Shown here: piece by piece, positions 18,178 to 27,329 of the stretch
How positions within the stretch are numbered: position 1 is the stretch's first letter
Layout: each line of letters begins with the position of its first letter
DNA from: FW021-bin31 sp964478125
GTDB taxonomy: Bacteria; Bacteroidota; Bacteroidia; Chitinophagales; Chitinophagaceae
Assembly: GCA_964478125.1 (NCBI GenBank)
Contig: CAYZGR010000010.1
Span: forward strand, 1-64,000
Length of the DNA stretch: 64,000 nucleotides
Direction: 5' to 3'
Position numbers and translations under genes: made by a program
Notes under the pieces: generated by a model
The model's input: the letters and a program-made list of their open reading frames with translations, nothing else
Told to the model about the DNA's origin: nothing
The model's database searches: none

Positions 18178-20379
18178 CTAATCCTCTTTTTTCCTGCTAT
18201 CGTGATTCCTTCTCCCTTTAGAATGTCCCCCACCGTGCCTTCTCGGTTCGGGAGCCACATAACCTTCGGGTTTAGGAACCAGTACTTTATGAGAAAGTTT
18301 AAATTTACCGGTACGCGGATCGGTTCCGGTCAGCTTTACTTCTACCTTATCCCCTTCATGAAATACGCCGTCCATATTTTCAAGGCGTGTCCAGGAAATT
18401 TCGGAAATATGTAAAAGCCCCTGTTTTCCGGGCATAAATTCTACAAAAGCGCCATAGGGCATGATGGATTTCACGGTAGATTCATAGGTTTCGCCAATTT
18501 CCGGCTCGGCAACAATGTCCTTGATCCATTTCATGGCTTTGTCCAACCCTTCTTTATTGGAGGAATAGATACTTACTTCTCCGTGATTTTCAACTTCTTC
18601 AATGTTAATGTTGGTCCCCGTCTCGCGCTGGATCTCCTGAATCACTTTTCCTCCGGGACCGATTATAGCTCCGATATAATCCTGATCCACGTTAAACTTC
18701 TCCACCCGCGGGGCCTGTGGCTTCGGCTCCGGACGGGGCGTTTCTATCGCCTGGTACATGTGATCCAGAATATGAAGCCGGGCTTTTTTAGCCTGCTGTA
18801 AGGCTTCACGCATGACCTCCATACGGAGGCCGTCCACCTTTATGTCCATCTGAGTACCACAAATGCCATCGCGGGTACCCGTTACCTTAAAATCCATATC
18901 TCCCAGGTGATCTTCATCTCCCAGGATATCAGTTAAAATAGCATAGGCGCCATCTTCTCCGGAGATCAATCCCATAGCTATACCTCCCACATGCTTGGGG
19001 AAAGGCACTCCTGCATCCATCAGCGCCATGGAACCCGCGCAAACCGTAGCCATCGAAGAGGATCCGTTGGATTCCAAAATATCAGAAACCACACGTACCG
19101 TGTAAGGATAATCCGCTCCGGGCATCAATTGTTTCAAAGAGCGCTCGGCCAGTTTCCCATGTCCTATTTCACGCCTGCCGGGGCCGCGCAAAGGCCGCAC
19201 CTCTCCGGTAGAATATGGAGGGAAATTATAATGCAGATAAAATTTTGAATAATTAGAGTTTGCTGCATCCTCAATGAGCAGTTCGTCATCCGGGGTTCCC
19301 AGGGTAACCGTGGAAAGCGATTGCGTTTCTCCACGTGTAAAAAGTGCACAGCCGTGAGGCGAGGGCAATAACCCGATCTCCAGGTCTAACGAACGGACCT
19401 GATCGAGCGCCCGACCATCCAGCCGTACTTTTTCCTCCAGGATCATTTTACGGACTACCTGGGCTTCCAGTTTGTCAAAATATTTTCCGGCTGCCTTCAC
19501 ATCCTCTTCATCAGGTTCTTCCCCCAATGTCTCTACAAAAGCATCCAGTATATCGTGTAATCTATCCTGCCGTTCTGTTTTTGGAAGAGCCGCCTTGGCC
19601 ACTTCATAGATCTTATCGGTAGCGAAATCAGCCAGATGCTGTTTAAGTATTTCATTCTCATAAGGCTTTTGATAATCGGTGCGTTTGGGCTTGGACCCTG
19701 CAGCCTCGCGCAACTCCCTTTGGGCGGCGATCTGACCCTTAATGGCTTCATGCGCAGCCTCAATAGCTTTTATCAAATCTTCTTCATCACATTCTTTACT
19801 TTCGCCTTCTACCATCATGATATTTTTCTCGGAAGCAGCTACGATAAACTCCATATCTGCTTTGGCCAACTGCGAGCGGGTCGGATTGATCACCATCTCC
19901 CCATCTACCCGGCCCACACGCACTTCGGAAATGACCTCCTGAATCGGGATATCCGAAACAGCAAGAGCGGCAGATGCTGCCAGACAGGCCATCGAATCGG
20001 GCATCACTTCCGGATCGGAAGAGATCAGGTTAATAATAACCTGTACATCACAAAAATAATCCTCGGGAAACAAAGGCCGCAATGCCCGGTCAACAAGACG
20101 GGATACTAAAATTTCATCACCGGATAAGCGCCCTTCTCTTTTGAAAAAGGAACCGGGAACCCGTCCGGCAGAAGCAAATTTTTCCTGATAATCCACGGAA
20201 AGGGGAAAAAAGCTTTGTCCTTCCCGGGGGTCTTTTGTAGCACATACGCTACAAAACAAAATACAATCACCTGAACGAACCGTAACCGAACCACCGGCCT
20301 GACGGGCCATTTTACCGGTCTCCAGGGTGATGTCCCGGCCGTTGGTATTAAAAGTTTTTGAAATGGCTTGTAAACTCAT
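18178..20379 (-). CDS. pnp: Polyribonucleotide nucleotidyltransferase (PNPase)
   Basis: Phosphorolytic 3'-5' exoribonuclease, 733 residues, trimeric in other bacteria and a partner in mRNA decay. Domains: first RNase PH-like domain (about 1-230, RSGDCILFCSVCAT, PGSFFKREGR), the helical linker, second RNase PH domain (about 320-550, RGETQSLSTVTLGT, GTRDGICGTQMDIK), KH domain (about 555-620, IIGPGGKVIQ) and S1 domain (about 630-700, SIMPYGAFVEFMPGKQG). The short basic tail is rich in H, G, R and K. rpsO lies upstream with an intrinsic terminator between them, the same order as in E. coli and many bacteria. Confidence 0.97.
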   Translation of the reverse strand: MSLQAISKTFNTNGRDITLETGKMARQAGGSVTVRSGDCILFCSVCATKDPREGQSFFPLSVDYQEKFASAGRVPGSFFKREGRLSGDEILVSRLVDRALRPLFPEDYFCDVQVIINLISSDPEVMPDSMACLAASAALAVSDIPIQEVISEVRVGRVDGEMVINPTRSQLAKADMEFIVAASEKNIMMVEGESKECDEEDLIKAIEAAHEAIKGQIAAQRELREAAGSKPKRTDYQKPYENEILKQHLADFATDKIYEVAKAALPKTERQDRLHDILDAFVETLGEEPDEEDVKAAGKYFDKLEAQVVRKMILEEKVRLDGRALDQVRSLDLEIGLLPSPHGCALFTRGETQSLSTVTLGTPDDELLIEDAANSNYSKFYLHYNFPPYSTGEVRPLRGPGRREIGHGKLAERSLKQLMPGADYPYTVRVVSDILESNGSSSMATVCAGSMALMDAGVPFPKHVGGIAMGLISGEDGAYAILTDILGDEDHLGDMDFKVTGTRDGICGTQMDIKVDGLRMEVMREALQQAKKARLHILDHMYQAIETPRPEPKPQAPRVEKFNVDQDYIGAIIGPGGKVIQEIQRETGTNINIEEVENHGEVSIYSSNKEGLDKAMKWIKDIVAEPEIGETYESTVKSIMPYGAFVEFMPGKQGLLHISEISWTRLENMDGVFHEGDKVEVKLTGTDPRTGKFKLSHKVLVPKPEGYVAPEPRRHGGGHSKGRRNHDSRKKED

Positions 20380-20401
20380 ATAAATAATTTAAATATCCTA
20401 T

Positions 20402-20435
20402 AAAAAAAGTATTCCCAACTATTGCCAGTTGGGAA
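20402..20435 (-). terminator. Intrinsic terminator between rpsO and pnp
   Basis: Perfect 9-bp stem (20412-20420 with 20427-20435, six-base loop) followed on the minus strand by TAC and seven Ts (20408-20402). It lies 23 bp before the pnp ATG and would end part of the rpsO transcripts, with pnp expressed by read-through or its own promoter. Confidence 0.85.
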
Positions 20436-20483
20436 CATATATCTTGATCAACGTTATAAATAATTGAATATAATACACATATT

Positions 20484-20756
20484 TTACTTCCTAAGGCCTA
20501 ACTTTTCAATCAGAGCCCTATAACCCTGAAGATTTGTACGGGAAAGATAAGCGAGCAGTCTTTTCCTCCTGCCCACCATTTTAAGCAATCCTCTGTTAGA
20601 GGAAAAATCTTTTTTATTGTTTTTCATGTGGCCTGCAATCCCATTGATCCGTGCAGTCAGCAATGCAATCTGCCCCTCAATTGAACCGGTATTGGTTGCA
20701 TTTCCACCAAATTCTTTAAAAATATCAGCCTTCTGTTCTTTTGTTAAGTATGGCAT
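20484..20756 (-). CDS. rpsO: 30S ribosomal protein S15
   Basis: 90 residues, the normal S15 length. It binds 16S rRNA helices H20-H22 early in 30S assembly. The family pattern is complete: [22 protein letters not shown], then [29 protein letters not shown] (given in part). It is transcribed toward pnp with a terminator in between, and has its own -7 box 38 bp upstream. Confidence 0.97.
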   Translation of the reverse strand: MPYLTKEQKADIFKEFGGNATNTGSIEGQIALLTARINGIAGHMKNNKKDFSSNRGLLKMVGRRKRLLAYLSRTNLQGYRALIEKLGLRK

Positions 20757-20793
20757 TTCCTAAAAATAATAAATTTTACATTTTTTCGCGCTG

Positions 20794-20828
20794 CAAAGGT
20801 AATCAAATTATGAAATATAAATACCAAA
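20794..20828 (-). promoter_or_regulatory. Promoter for rpsO
   Basis: Minus-strand TACCTTTG (20801-20794) with a TTTG at 20828-20825; the spacer of 23 nt is slightly longer than usual. The predicted transcript starts about 30 nt before the rpsO ATG. Confidence 0.5.
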
Positions 20829-20849
20829 ATATTAAATATTTTATGACTT

Positions 20850-21539
20850 TCATGCAAAATTAATTGTTGCATTATCCACTACTTTCCCATTTTCTGTCCT
20901 CAAAAGTCGCGAGGGAAACTTTTGCAACACAATATAATCATGGGTGGCCATAATAATTGTCGTTCCATAATCTTTACTGATCTGGAAGAGCAACTGCATG
21001 ATCCCATCGGAAGTTTCGGGATCCAGGTTTCCGGTAGGCTCGTCGGCCAGGATCAATCGAGGAGAATTGAGTAGCGCCCTCGCGATATCTATGCGCTGCT
21101 GCTCCCCTCCGGAAAGCTCATAAGGCATTTTGAAGCCTTTGGTCTTCAACCCCACCTTTTCCAGCACATCTGCAATTTTCTCTTCCATGAGCGCCTTGTC
21201 CTTCCATCCCGTGGCTCGCAGGGTAAAAGACAGGTTATCATGCACGTTTCGATCCGTAAGCAATTGAAAATCCTGGAAAACTACCCCCAGGTTACGGCGC
21301 AGGTAAGGGATGGTTTTCCAAGTCAACTCCCTGAGATTAAAACCCACCACGTTCCCTTCCCCCTCTTGTAAAGGGAGTTCTCCGTAAAGCGTTTTCAACA
21401 AGCTGGATTTCCCCGTACCCGTACGCCCGATCAAATATACGAATGCGCCCTTCCCCACCTCTATATTTACATCGTTTAATATCAGGGAGCGGCCCTGATA
21501 TATATTGGCCCCTTTCAATTCAATGAGTTTCTCTTCCAT
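20850..21539 (-). CDS. ftsE: FtsE-like cell-division ABC transporter ATP-binding protein
   Basis: 229-residue ABC ATPase. Walker [10 protein letters not shown] at 38-46, signature LSGGEQQR at 142-149, Walker B LILADEP at 162-168 and H-loop ATHD are all intact. Length and sequence fit FtsE, which with FtsX couples the division ring to peptidoglycan hydrolase activation. ftsX is not next to it, as is often the case in Bacteroidota, so LolD/MacB-type ATPases remain an alternative. Start at ATG 21539 ([10 protein letters not shown]) is preferred; the TTG at 21557 lies too close to the promoter. Downstream neighbour rpsO is a separate transcription unit. Confidence 0.82.
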   Translation of the reverse strand: MEEKLIELKGANIYQGRSLILNDVNIEVGKGAFVYLIGRTGTGKSSLLKTLYGELPLQEGEGNVVGFNLRELTWKTIPYLRRNLGVVFQDFQLLTDRNVHDNLSFTLRATGWKDKALMEEKIADVLEKVGLKTKGFKMPYELSGGEQQRIDIARALLNSPRLILADEPTGNLDPETSDGIMQLLFQISKDYGTTIIMATHDYIVLQKFPSRLLRTENGKVVDNATINFA

Positions 21540-21565
21540 AGGTTCCGTTTCATGCAATAACGCAA

Positions 21566-21593
21566 CAAAGGTACTTTTTATTTAGCTTCTCAA
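21566..21593 (-). promoter_or_regulatory. Promoter for ftsE
   Basis: Minus-strand TACCTTTG (21573-21566) with TTG at 21593-21591, spacer 17 nt. Located 27 bp before the ftsE ATG. Confidence 0.5.
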
Positions 21594-21631
21594 TAAAACC
21601 GCGTAAGAACCTTTCATGTCGGCAAGCCGTA

Positions 21632-23962
21632 TCACCGTGCCTTACCTTTCATTTTCATATCAGACATCTCCATGCCTGATAAATTCACCCCGTTACCCAA
21701 TTGCAATTTAAATTCGCTATCTAGCAAATAGGCGCCCGATTTAACGACTTTTGCACCCGCATCTATCCCATGCAGCACCTGTGCCTGATGATTGTTAATC
21801 TCTCCCAAAAGCACTTTATAACGTCGGTACCTATTTTTCGATTTTTCCACCCATATGTAGTTGTTATCTTCATCCCGTATTATAGAAGTTGCAGGAACAA
21901 TTACTGAAGGCTGTTGAGTCCCAGTTTTCAGAAAGACATAAACCAACATACCCGGTTGAAGGGTACCGGTTGAATTGGGAATAGCAATATTTAATAAATG
22001 AATACCCGATCGGTTTTTATCTACCGGACTGCTAAATATTTTTCTTCCCGGAATCTTTTCTCCCGGGGATGCTTTCAGCGCGACCTTTATATCCTGTATC
22101 TTTTTTAGAAGAGGGATCTCTTTATCATACATCTCGGCCCGCACCCAAAGGGTATCATAGTCCGCCAGTGTTAAAACAGTATTTCCTTCGTGAATGTAAT
22201 CGCCCGCTTCATTCATTTTTTTAATAAGATAACCGGAAGCCTTACTATAAACGGTCACCTGTCCGGCAGGAGCTTGCCGTGGCAAATTCTCAATCTGAGA
22301 TTCTGAAAGCCCCCATCGCAATAATTTTTGTTTCAACGCATTTATAATTTTATACCAACGCGCCGACTCTTCTTTAAAAAGATGCTTATGTGCCGAAGCC
22401 TGTAAATAGTCCTTTTCTACAGATAGTAAATCCGGACTGTAAATATCATACAATTTTTGACCTTTTTCCACCCATTCTCCCGGATTGCCAACATACATTT
22501 CCTCAATCCACCCACTTACCCATGCACTAATAACCTGTTCGTTCCGCGGATCCGGAGTAGTTATTCCGGTCAATACCCATTGATTTGAAAAAGGCTCCCA
22601 TCTGGCCGTATCAATTTGAATATCTCCCAGATATTGCTGCCGTTTCGACAGGGTAATGAAAGTACCGGCATCCTGTGAGAGGCTTTTATGCGATAAAATA
22701 ACCTTTTTACTCACATCCGGCTTGTCTTCTATATCTTCTATATTCCTCAGAAAGCTTTCGCTTCCTACCATAAAAGCCGCATTTGCCACTACTTTATCTC
22801 CGGGCTTTAACCCCGATTTTATTTCAATAGAATCAACAGTTCTCATTCCGGTTGTTACTTCTATTGGCTGAAAAATTTCCGTATCCTTTTTATCTTGTAC
22901 CCAGGCTACATCGTGCATACCCAGCCTATTTACGGCCGATAAAGGAAGATACCAACTTCTTCCCGGTCTTCTTATAATCACTTGTCCATGTATTAATGAA
23001 CCTGCTTTCCAATGCTCAGGCATGGCACTTAAATAAACACTTACGCAAGTAGTTTTTTTATCCTTAAGGCGAAAAGGAGATATAAAATCTATTTTCCCTT
23101 TAATTTTATCTTCAGGAAAAGCATCTTCATACAGATAAACGACATCGCCGACTTTCACCCTTCCTGTATTTTCATTACGGATATTAAGAATAGCCCGGAC
23201 TTTATTATTATTTTGAATGGACAAAACCGACTGTCCTTTCTTAATATACATTCCTTCTTTAACCGGTAAGGCCGGCCGGGCAAAATTTTTGGGCTTTGAA
23301 CCAACCGATTGTACTATACCTTCATAAGGACTGTAAATAGTGACGGCTTCCATCGGCTTCTCTCTTTTAATGACCTCTTTTATTTCACGATCTCCCATGC
23401 CCAGATTCAATAATTTCCTCTTCAATTGGACCGTCAGAGAGGCCTTCTTATCCCGGATTGTTTGCAAAAGATTTTTTTGTGTCGCCATCAACTGGGGGCT
23501 GTAGATCGTCATTAAAGGTTGCCCGCTGTATACCTTCTGATTTCTATAATTTACATACAATTTCACAATACGGCCGGAAACTCTTGAACTTATATGATAT
23601 ATAAACCGCCTATCGAAATCAACGTATCCTTCCAGGGTAAGGGTATCGCACAACATCTTTTTAGCGGGTTCTATCACCTTGAAAGAACCCATAACTGTTT
23701 TTATCGCAGGGCGGACCCAATAGCTTAAGGTAGAATCAATAAGATCTGTTTCAGAGGCCGTTTTATCCATTTTGACTAAAGGCATTCCACAGATGGGACA
23801 TTTACCCGGCTTATCCTCCTTCACCTGCGGATGCATGGTGCAGGTATAATAAACTCCATTCTCTGACTGCGCCTTCTTTTGATGGGATGTACACCCTGAA
23901 AATAAAAAAGGTATTAAAAATATAATGGGTAAAACTCCGGTATATAAACTTCTGTATATCAT
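21632..23962 (-). CDS. CusB-like RND periplasmic adaptor with two tandem adaptor units and a heavy-metal-binding domain
   Basis: 776 residues, about twice a normal CusB. A lipobox (LFSGC) gives C24 as the membrane anchor. A heavy-metal-binding domain follows (about 38-65) with YTCTMHP and CPICGMPL, a Cys/His/Met metal site. Then come two homologous membrane-fusion-protein units. Unit 1, about residues 85-415, contains VSGRIVKLYVN and MTIYSPQLMATQKNLLQ. Unit 2, about 425-765, contains VSGWIEEMYVG and YDIYSPDLLSVEKDYLQ. Each has the barrel-sandwich and beta-barrel pattern. It is the last gene of the efflux operon and should link the inner-membrane CusA-like pump to the TolC-like channel. ATG 23962 is preferred to GTG 23971. 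Confidence 0.88.
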   Translation of the reverse strand: MIYRSLYTGVLPIIFLIPFLFSGCTSHQKKAQSENGVYYTCTMHPQVKEDKPGKCPICGMPLVKMDKTASETDLIDSTLSYWVRPAIKTVMGSFKVIEPAKKMLCDTLTLEGYVDFDRRFIYHISSRVSGRIVKLYVNYRNQKVYSGQPLMTIYSPQLMATQKNLLQTIRDKKASLTVQLKRKLLNLGMGDREIKEVIKREKPMEAVTIYSPYEGIVQSVGSKPKNFARPALPVKEGMYIKKGQSVLSIQNNNKVRAILNIRNENTGRVKVGDVVYLYEDAFPEDKIKGKIDFISPFRLKDKKTTCVSVYLSAMPEHWKAGSLIHGQVIIRRPGRSWYLPLSAVNRLGMHDVAWVQDKKDTEIFQPIEVTTGMRTVDSIEIKSGLKPGDKVVANAAFMVGSESFLRNIEDIEDKPDVSKKVILSHKSLSQDAGTFITLSKRQQYLGDIQIDTARWEPFSNQWVLTGITTPDPRNEQVISAWVSGWIEEMYVGNPGEWVEKGQKLYDIYSPDLLSVEKDYLQASAHKHLFKEESARWYKIINALKQKLLRWGLSESQIENLPRQAPAGQVTVYSKASGYLIKKMNEAGDYIHEGNTVLTLADYDTLWVRAEMYDKEIPLLKKIQDIKVALKASPGEKIPGRKIFSSPVDKNRSGIHLLNIAIPNSTGTLQPGMLVYVFLKTGTQQPSVIVPATSIIRDEDNNYIWVEKSKNRYRRYKVLLGEINNHQAQVLHGIDAGAKVVKSGAYLLDSEFKLQLGNGVNLSGMEMSDMKMKGKAR

Positions 23963-24016
23963 TTTAGACACAATTAATCTATAGAGATAAAAATGATTTT
24001 GTCTTTTTGCAGACCT

Positions 24017-25303
24017 TTACTTTTGGATTTCCTTTTCCAATAAAATCTTTATCGCTAAAACATTTCTCAATTTATCATAATATTCCAGTCGCTTCTTGGT
24101 CAGATCACTCCATGCCATAAGGGTTTCATAGATATCTCCCGTATTTTCACTAAAAGCGTCCAGGCTGGCATGGAAAGTACGCGTGTAAGCCGGAATAACT
24201 TTATCGTTAAAGACCTTCAGTTCTTTTTTGGCGGCCTGCAGGCGAATCCAATCTTTTCGGATTTGACCAAGCGCTTCTAAGATCTGACTTTCTTTCATTT
24301 TTTGCAGAGCCTGTATTTGATAATCAATTGCCTGTATTTCTGATTGGTATTCCCTTGAAGACCAAGGAGCTATAGGAATGGTCATCGTTACCATTGCATT
24401 GTAGGCATACCTATCTCCCTGCATCCTCATGTTCTCCCATGAGATTCCAAAAGCCGGCCGGGCCTTTTCAGAAGCCATTTTCTGTTTCAATCTCATAGAA
24501 TGAATCCTATCCGAAGTATGAATGATATCACTTCTATTGTTACGGATATAGGCAGTATCCATTTTTAAAATAGAAAAGGAATTTTGTGAAATATCAAAGG
24601 AAGTATCAATAAGAAGAGGCGCATCCAAAGGCCGGTCAATTAAACGATTGAGCTCTGTGATGGCCTCTTTGGATCGACTTACTAATTGTATCTTCAGGGT
24701 TTGCAGATCACTTAACCTTGCCTGAGATCTATAAATATTAGACAATCGTGTCTTATCATACGAAAGGCGGTTCTTAGCCAATTTTATAAACCATTGCAGC
24801 TGCTTCTGTTGCTCGTTCAGGATGGATCGTTTTTTCTGCGAAATAAAGATATTATAATAAGCCATTTTGGCCCTTGCAAAGAGTTCGTTTTTCAACGTAG
24901 CGCGGCTATCTTTATTTTGGTTTTTAAACGACTGATAATAAGCCTGTTCTCTTTTTTGCATGCTAAAATTGGGAAACATTTGCCGTATGCTTAACATCCA
25001 CATTTTACGTGGCATCATAATCCGGTTCATCTCCTGTTCTCTGCCATAAGGAAATTCGCTTACTCCCAAACCGACCGTTGGAGCGCTCCAGGCTTTTGCA
25101 GCTGCAGCCTTTGCATAAGTATATTGCGTCTGCAGCCCAAATTTCTGTAATGCGGGGTTATGCACATCAATACTGTCCAGTATCTGTTGAAGACTGAGCC
25201 GCTGTTTGCCCTGAATATTTCGGATCGGCTTAGATTGCCCATCTGTGCGGATCGGCCGAACTAATAAAACAGTTAACAAGAGAAAAACAAGGGATCTCAT
25301 CAT
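24017..25303 (-). CDS. TolC-family outer-membrane efflux channel protein
   Basis: About 428 residues with an N-terminal signal peptide (MMRSLVFLLLTVLLV). The rest has two long alpha-helical repeats rich in A, Q, K, R and L, as in CusC/TolC proteins (about 35-220 and 240-420; KAAAAKAWSAPTVGLG and AFSENTGDIYETLMAWSDL). It forms the outer-membrane exit duct of the metal RND pump encoded in the same operon. ATGs at 25303 and 25300 are both possible; the upstream ATGs at 25333 and 25387 would add a non-signal-like extension. The gap to the split CusA gene is 94 bp. Confidence 0.85.
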   Translation of the reverse strand: MMRSLVFLLLTVLLVRPIRTDGQSKPIRNIQGKQRLSLQQILDSIDVHNPALQKFGLQTQYTYAKAAAAKAWSAPTVGLGVSEFPYGREQEMNRIMMPRKMWMLSIRQMFPNFSMQKREQAYYQSFKNQNKDSRATLKNELFARAKMAYYNIFISQKKRSILNEQQKQLQWFIKLAKNRLSYDKTRLSNIYRSQARLSDLQTLKIQLVSRSKEAITELNRLIDRPLDAPLLIDTSFDISQNSFSILKMDTAYIRNNRSDIIHTSDRIHSMRLKQKMASEKARPAFGISWENMRMQGDRYAYNAMVTMTIPIAPWSSREYQSEIQAIDYQIQALQKMKESQILEALGQIRKDWIRLQAAKKELKVFNDKVIPAYTRTFHASLDAFSENTGDIYETLMAWSDLTKKRLEYYDKLRNVLAIKILLEKEIQK

Positions 25304-25397
25304 AAAAAAACGTACTTCTTTTATTTTAAACATCGTTCTTTTGAATATTGAATTATAAAATAATAAGCCGCCATTACCTATAATCACTTTCTGCTGC

Positions 25398-27329
25398 CTA
25401 CTGTAGCTGCCGTCGCACCCTTACCGCTCCATATTTCCTTAATTCCCACTCTTTAATTCCTTCAAAAAGAATCGGCATCACGAACAAAATACTTATGGCA
25501 GAAGTGGCAATGCCTCCAATCATTGGCAGGGCTATGGGCCGCATCAACTCAATACCTCTCCCATTGGACCACAATACCGGCACCAGCCCCAATAAAATGA
25601 CAAAAACGGTCATAAGCTTAGGCCGTAGCCTCTTGACTGCCCCTTCGACAATATAATGTCTTAACGTCTTTAAATCTACCGCAGCCCCTTCTTTTCTAAC
25701 CATCTTTTGCATCGCTTCTTCCAAATAGATCATCATAACCACTCCCGTTTCTGTTGCGATACCAAAAAGAGCTATAAATCCTACAGCGACAGCTATCGAC
25801 AATTGTTCCCCCCATATATAAGTTAGTAAAACACCTCCTGTAAAAGCAAATGGCACACTCAAAAAAGTATTCAAAGTATCCTTGAAGTCCTGAAAAGTAA
25901 AATATAGAATAAGCAAAATGAGCAGGATCACGATAGGTAGAATAATTTTTAATGTTCGAGCGGCATGTAACTCATTTTTCCATTGCCCGCTCCATTCCAG
26001 ATAATATCCTTTGGGTAAGATAAGCGATCTATCCAAACGATTCCTGGCGGCGTTAATCACCTGCCCCAAATCACGCCCCCGAACATTGAATTGCACCACT
26101 CCTCTTAGCATGGCATTTTCACTGTTAATCATAGAAGGTCCATTTTGAATGGATATGTGGGTCAGCACTGAAAGAGGGATCTGACCCTTGCGAGTCTGCA
26201 CTGGGATTCGCTTAATCCCCTCAAGACTGTTGCGCCAGTCCTGAGCCAGACGGATATTGATATCGTAACGTTCACGCCCTTGGATCAACTGACCTGCATC
26301 CATGCCCCTCAAAGCGGTTTCAATAACTGTTTCGACATCCTCAGTCGTAATTCCATAGCGTCCGATAGCCTCTTTTCTGATTTTTATATTTAAAAATCTC
26401 CCACCGGAAATATGCTCCGGGTAGAGGTCTACAACACCCGGAATACCTTTTAATGCTGCCGCAATCCTTTTTGAAAGCTGTGCCAGTGTATCCAGATCCT
26501 GTCCAAAGATCTTTATACCCACATCCGTTCCAATCCCGGTAGAAAGCATATTGATCCTGTTAATGATCGGCTGGGTCCATCCGTTAGTTACACCAGGAAT
26601 TTGTAACTTCCTATTTAACCTGTTCACAATATCCTCTTTTGTAATTCCCGCCGGCCAATCCGCCCGGGGTTTAAGCATAACTATGGTTTCAATCATGTTA
26701 ATGGGTGCGTTATCGGTGGCCGAGCTAATACGACCGGCTTTCCCCAGAACATTTTGAACTTCCGGCATCCGGGCAATAATTTTATCCTGAATCCGTAATA
26801 TCCTCTTTATTTCTGCATTGGATACGTCCGGCAAAGCAACCGGCATAAATAAAAGAGTACCTTCGTCCAAAGGCGGCATAAATTCGCGCCCCATGCGGGT
26901 CAATAAAAAACCTGCAGCCAAAAGTCCCAATAAATTGATCGACAGGATCGTCCTTTTCCAATTAAAGCACCATAGTAATACCGGTTCATAGCTATTCTCG
27001 AAAAACCGGCTCACAGGATTGTGATGTTCAGGCCTCATTTTCCCCCGCATCAACAATACCATCAATACAGGGATTAAGGTCACCGTAAGAAACATGGAAC
27101 AGGCCATAACTAAAGTCTTCGTCCATGCCAAAGGATGGAACAGTTTTCCTTCTTGCCCCGTGAGCAAAAAAACGGGAAGAAAAGAAACCACAATGATCAA
27201 AACAGCCAAAAAAATAGGCCTTCCTACCTGCTTCGCCGATTGCGCTATAAGGACAATTCTCTGCTCGTTATTATGTTTTTTATGAAGAGGCATTTCTTTA
27301 TCTTGTTTTAACTCTTGACCTTTTATCAT
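25398..27329 (-). CDS. CusA-like heavy-metal RND transporter, C-terminal part (TM5 onward)
   Basis: 643 residues carrying the C-terminal part of a CusA-type heavy-metal efflux pump. It begins in the cytoplasmic loop after TM4, continues with TM5 and TM6 (VSFLPVFLLTGQEGKLF), the second large periplasmic region (GREFMPPLDEGTLLFMP, TGIGTDVGIKIFGQ) and the last six membrane segments (GIATETGVVMMIYLEEA). Its ATG overlaps the stop of the N-terminal part by four bases (ATGA), and together they give about 1060 residues, the size of one CusA. Either two coupled polypeptides assemble, or one indel has split a single gene. Another in-frame ATG lies 12 codons in. Confidence 0.85.
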   Translation of the reverse strand: MIKGQELKQDKEMPLHKKHNNEQRIVLIAQSAKQVGRPIFLAVLIIVVSFLPVFLLTGQEGKLFHPLAWTKTLVMACSMFLTVTLIPVLMVLLMRGKMRPEHHNPVSRFFENSYEPVLLWCFNWKRTILSINLLGLLAAGFLLTRMGREFMPPLDEGTLLFMPVALPDVSNAEIKRILRIQDKIIARMPEVQNVLGKAGRISSATDNAPINMIETIVMLKPRADWPAGITKEDIVNRLNRKLQIPGVTNGWTQPIINRINMLSTGIGTDVGIKIFGQDLDTLAQLSKRIAAALKGIPGVVDLYPEHISGGRFLNIKIRKEAIGRYGITTEDVETVIETALRGMDAGQLIQGRERYDINIRLAQDWRNSLEGIKRIPVQTRKGQIPLSVLTHISIQNGPSMINSENAMLRGVVQFNVRGRDLGQVINAARNRLDRSLILPKGYYLEWSGQWKNELHAARTLKIILPIVILLILLILYFTFQDFKDTLNTFLSVPFAFTGGVLLTYIWGEQLSIAVAVGFIALFGIATETGVVMMIYLEEAMQKMVRKEGAAVDLKTLRHYIVEGAVKRLRPKLMTVFVILLGLVPVLWSNGRGIELMRPIALPMIGGIATSAISILFVMPILFEGIKEWELRKYGAVRVRRQLQ

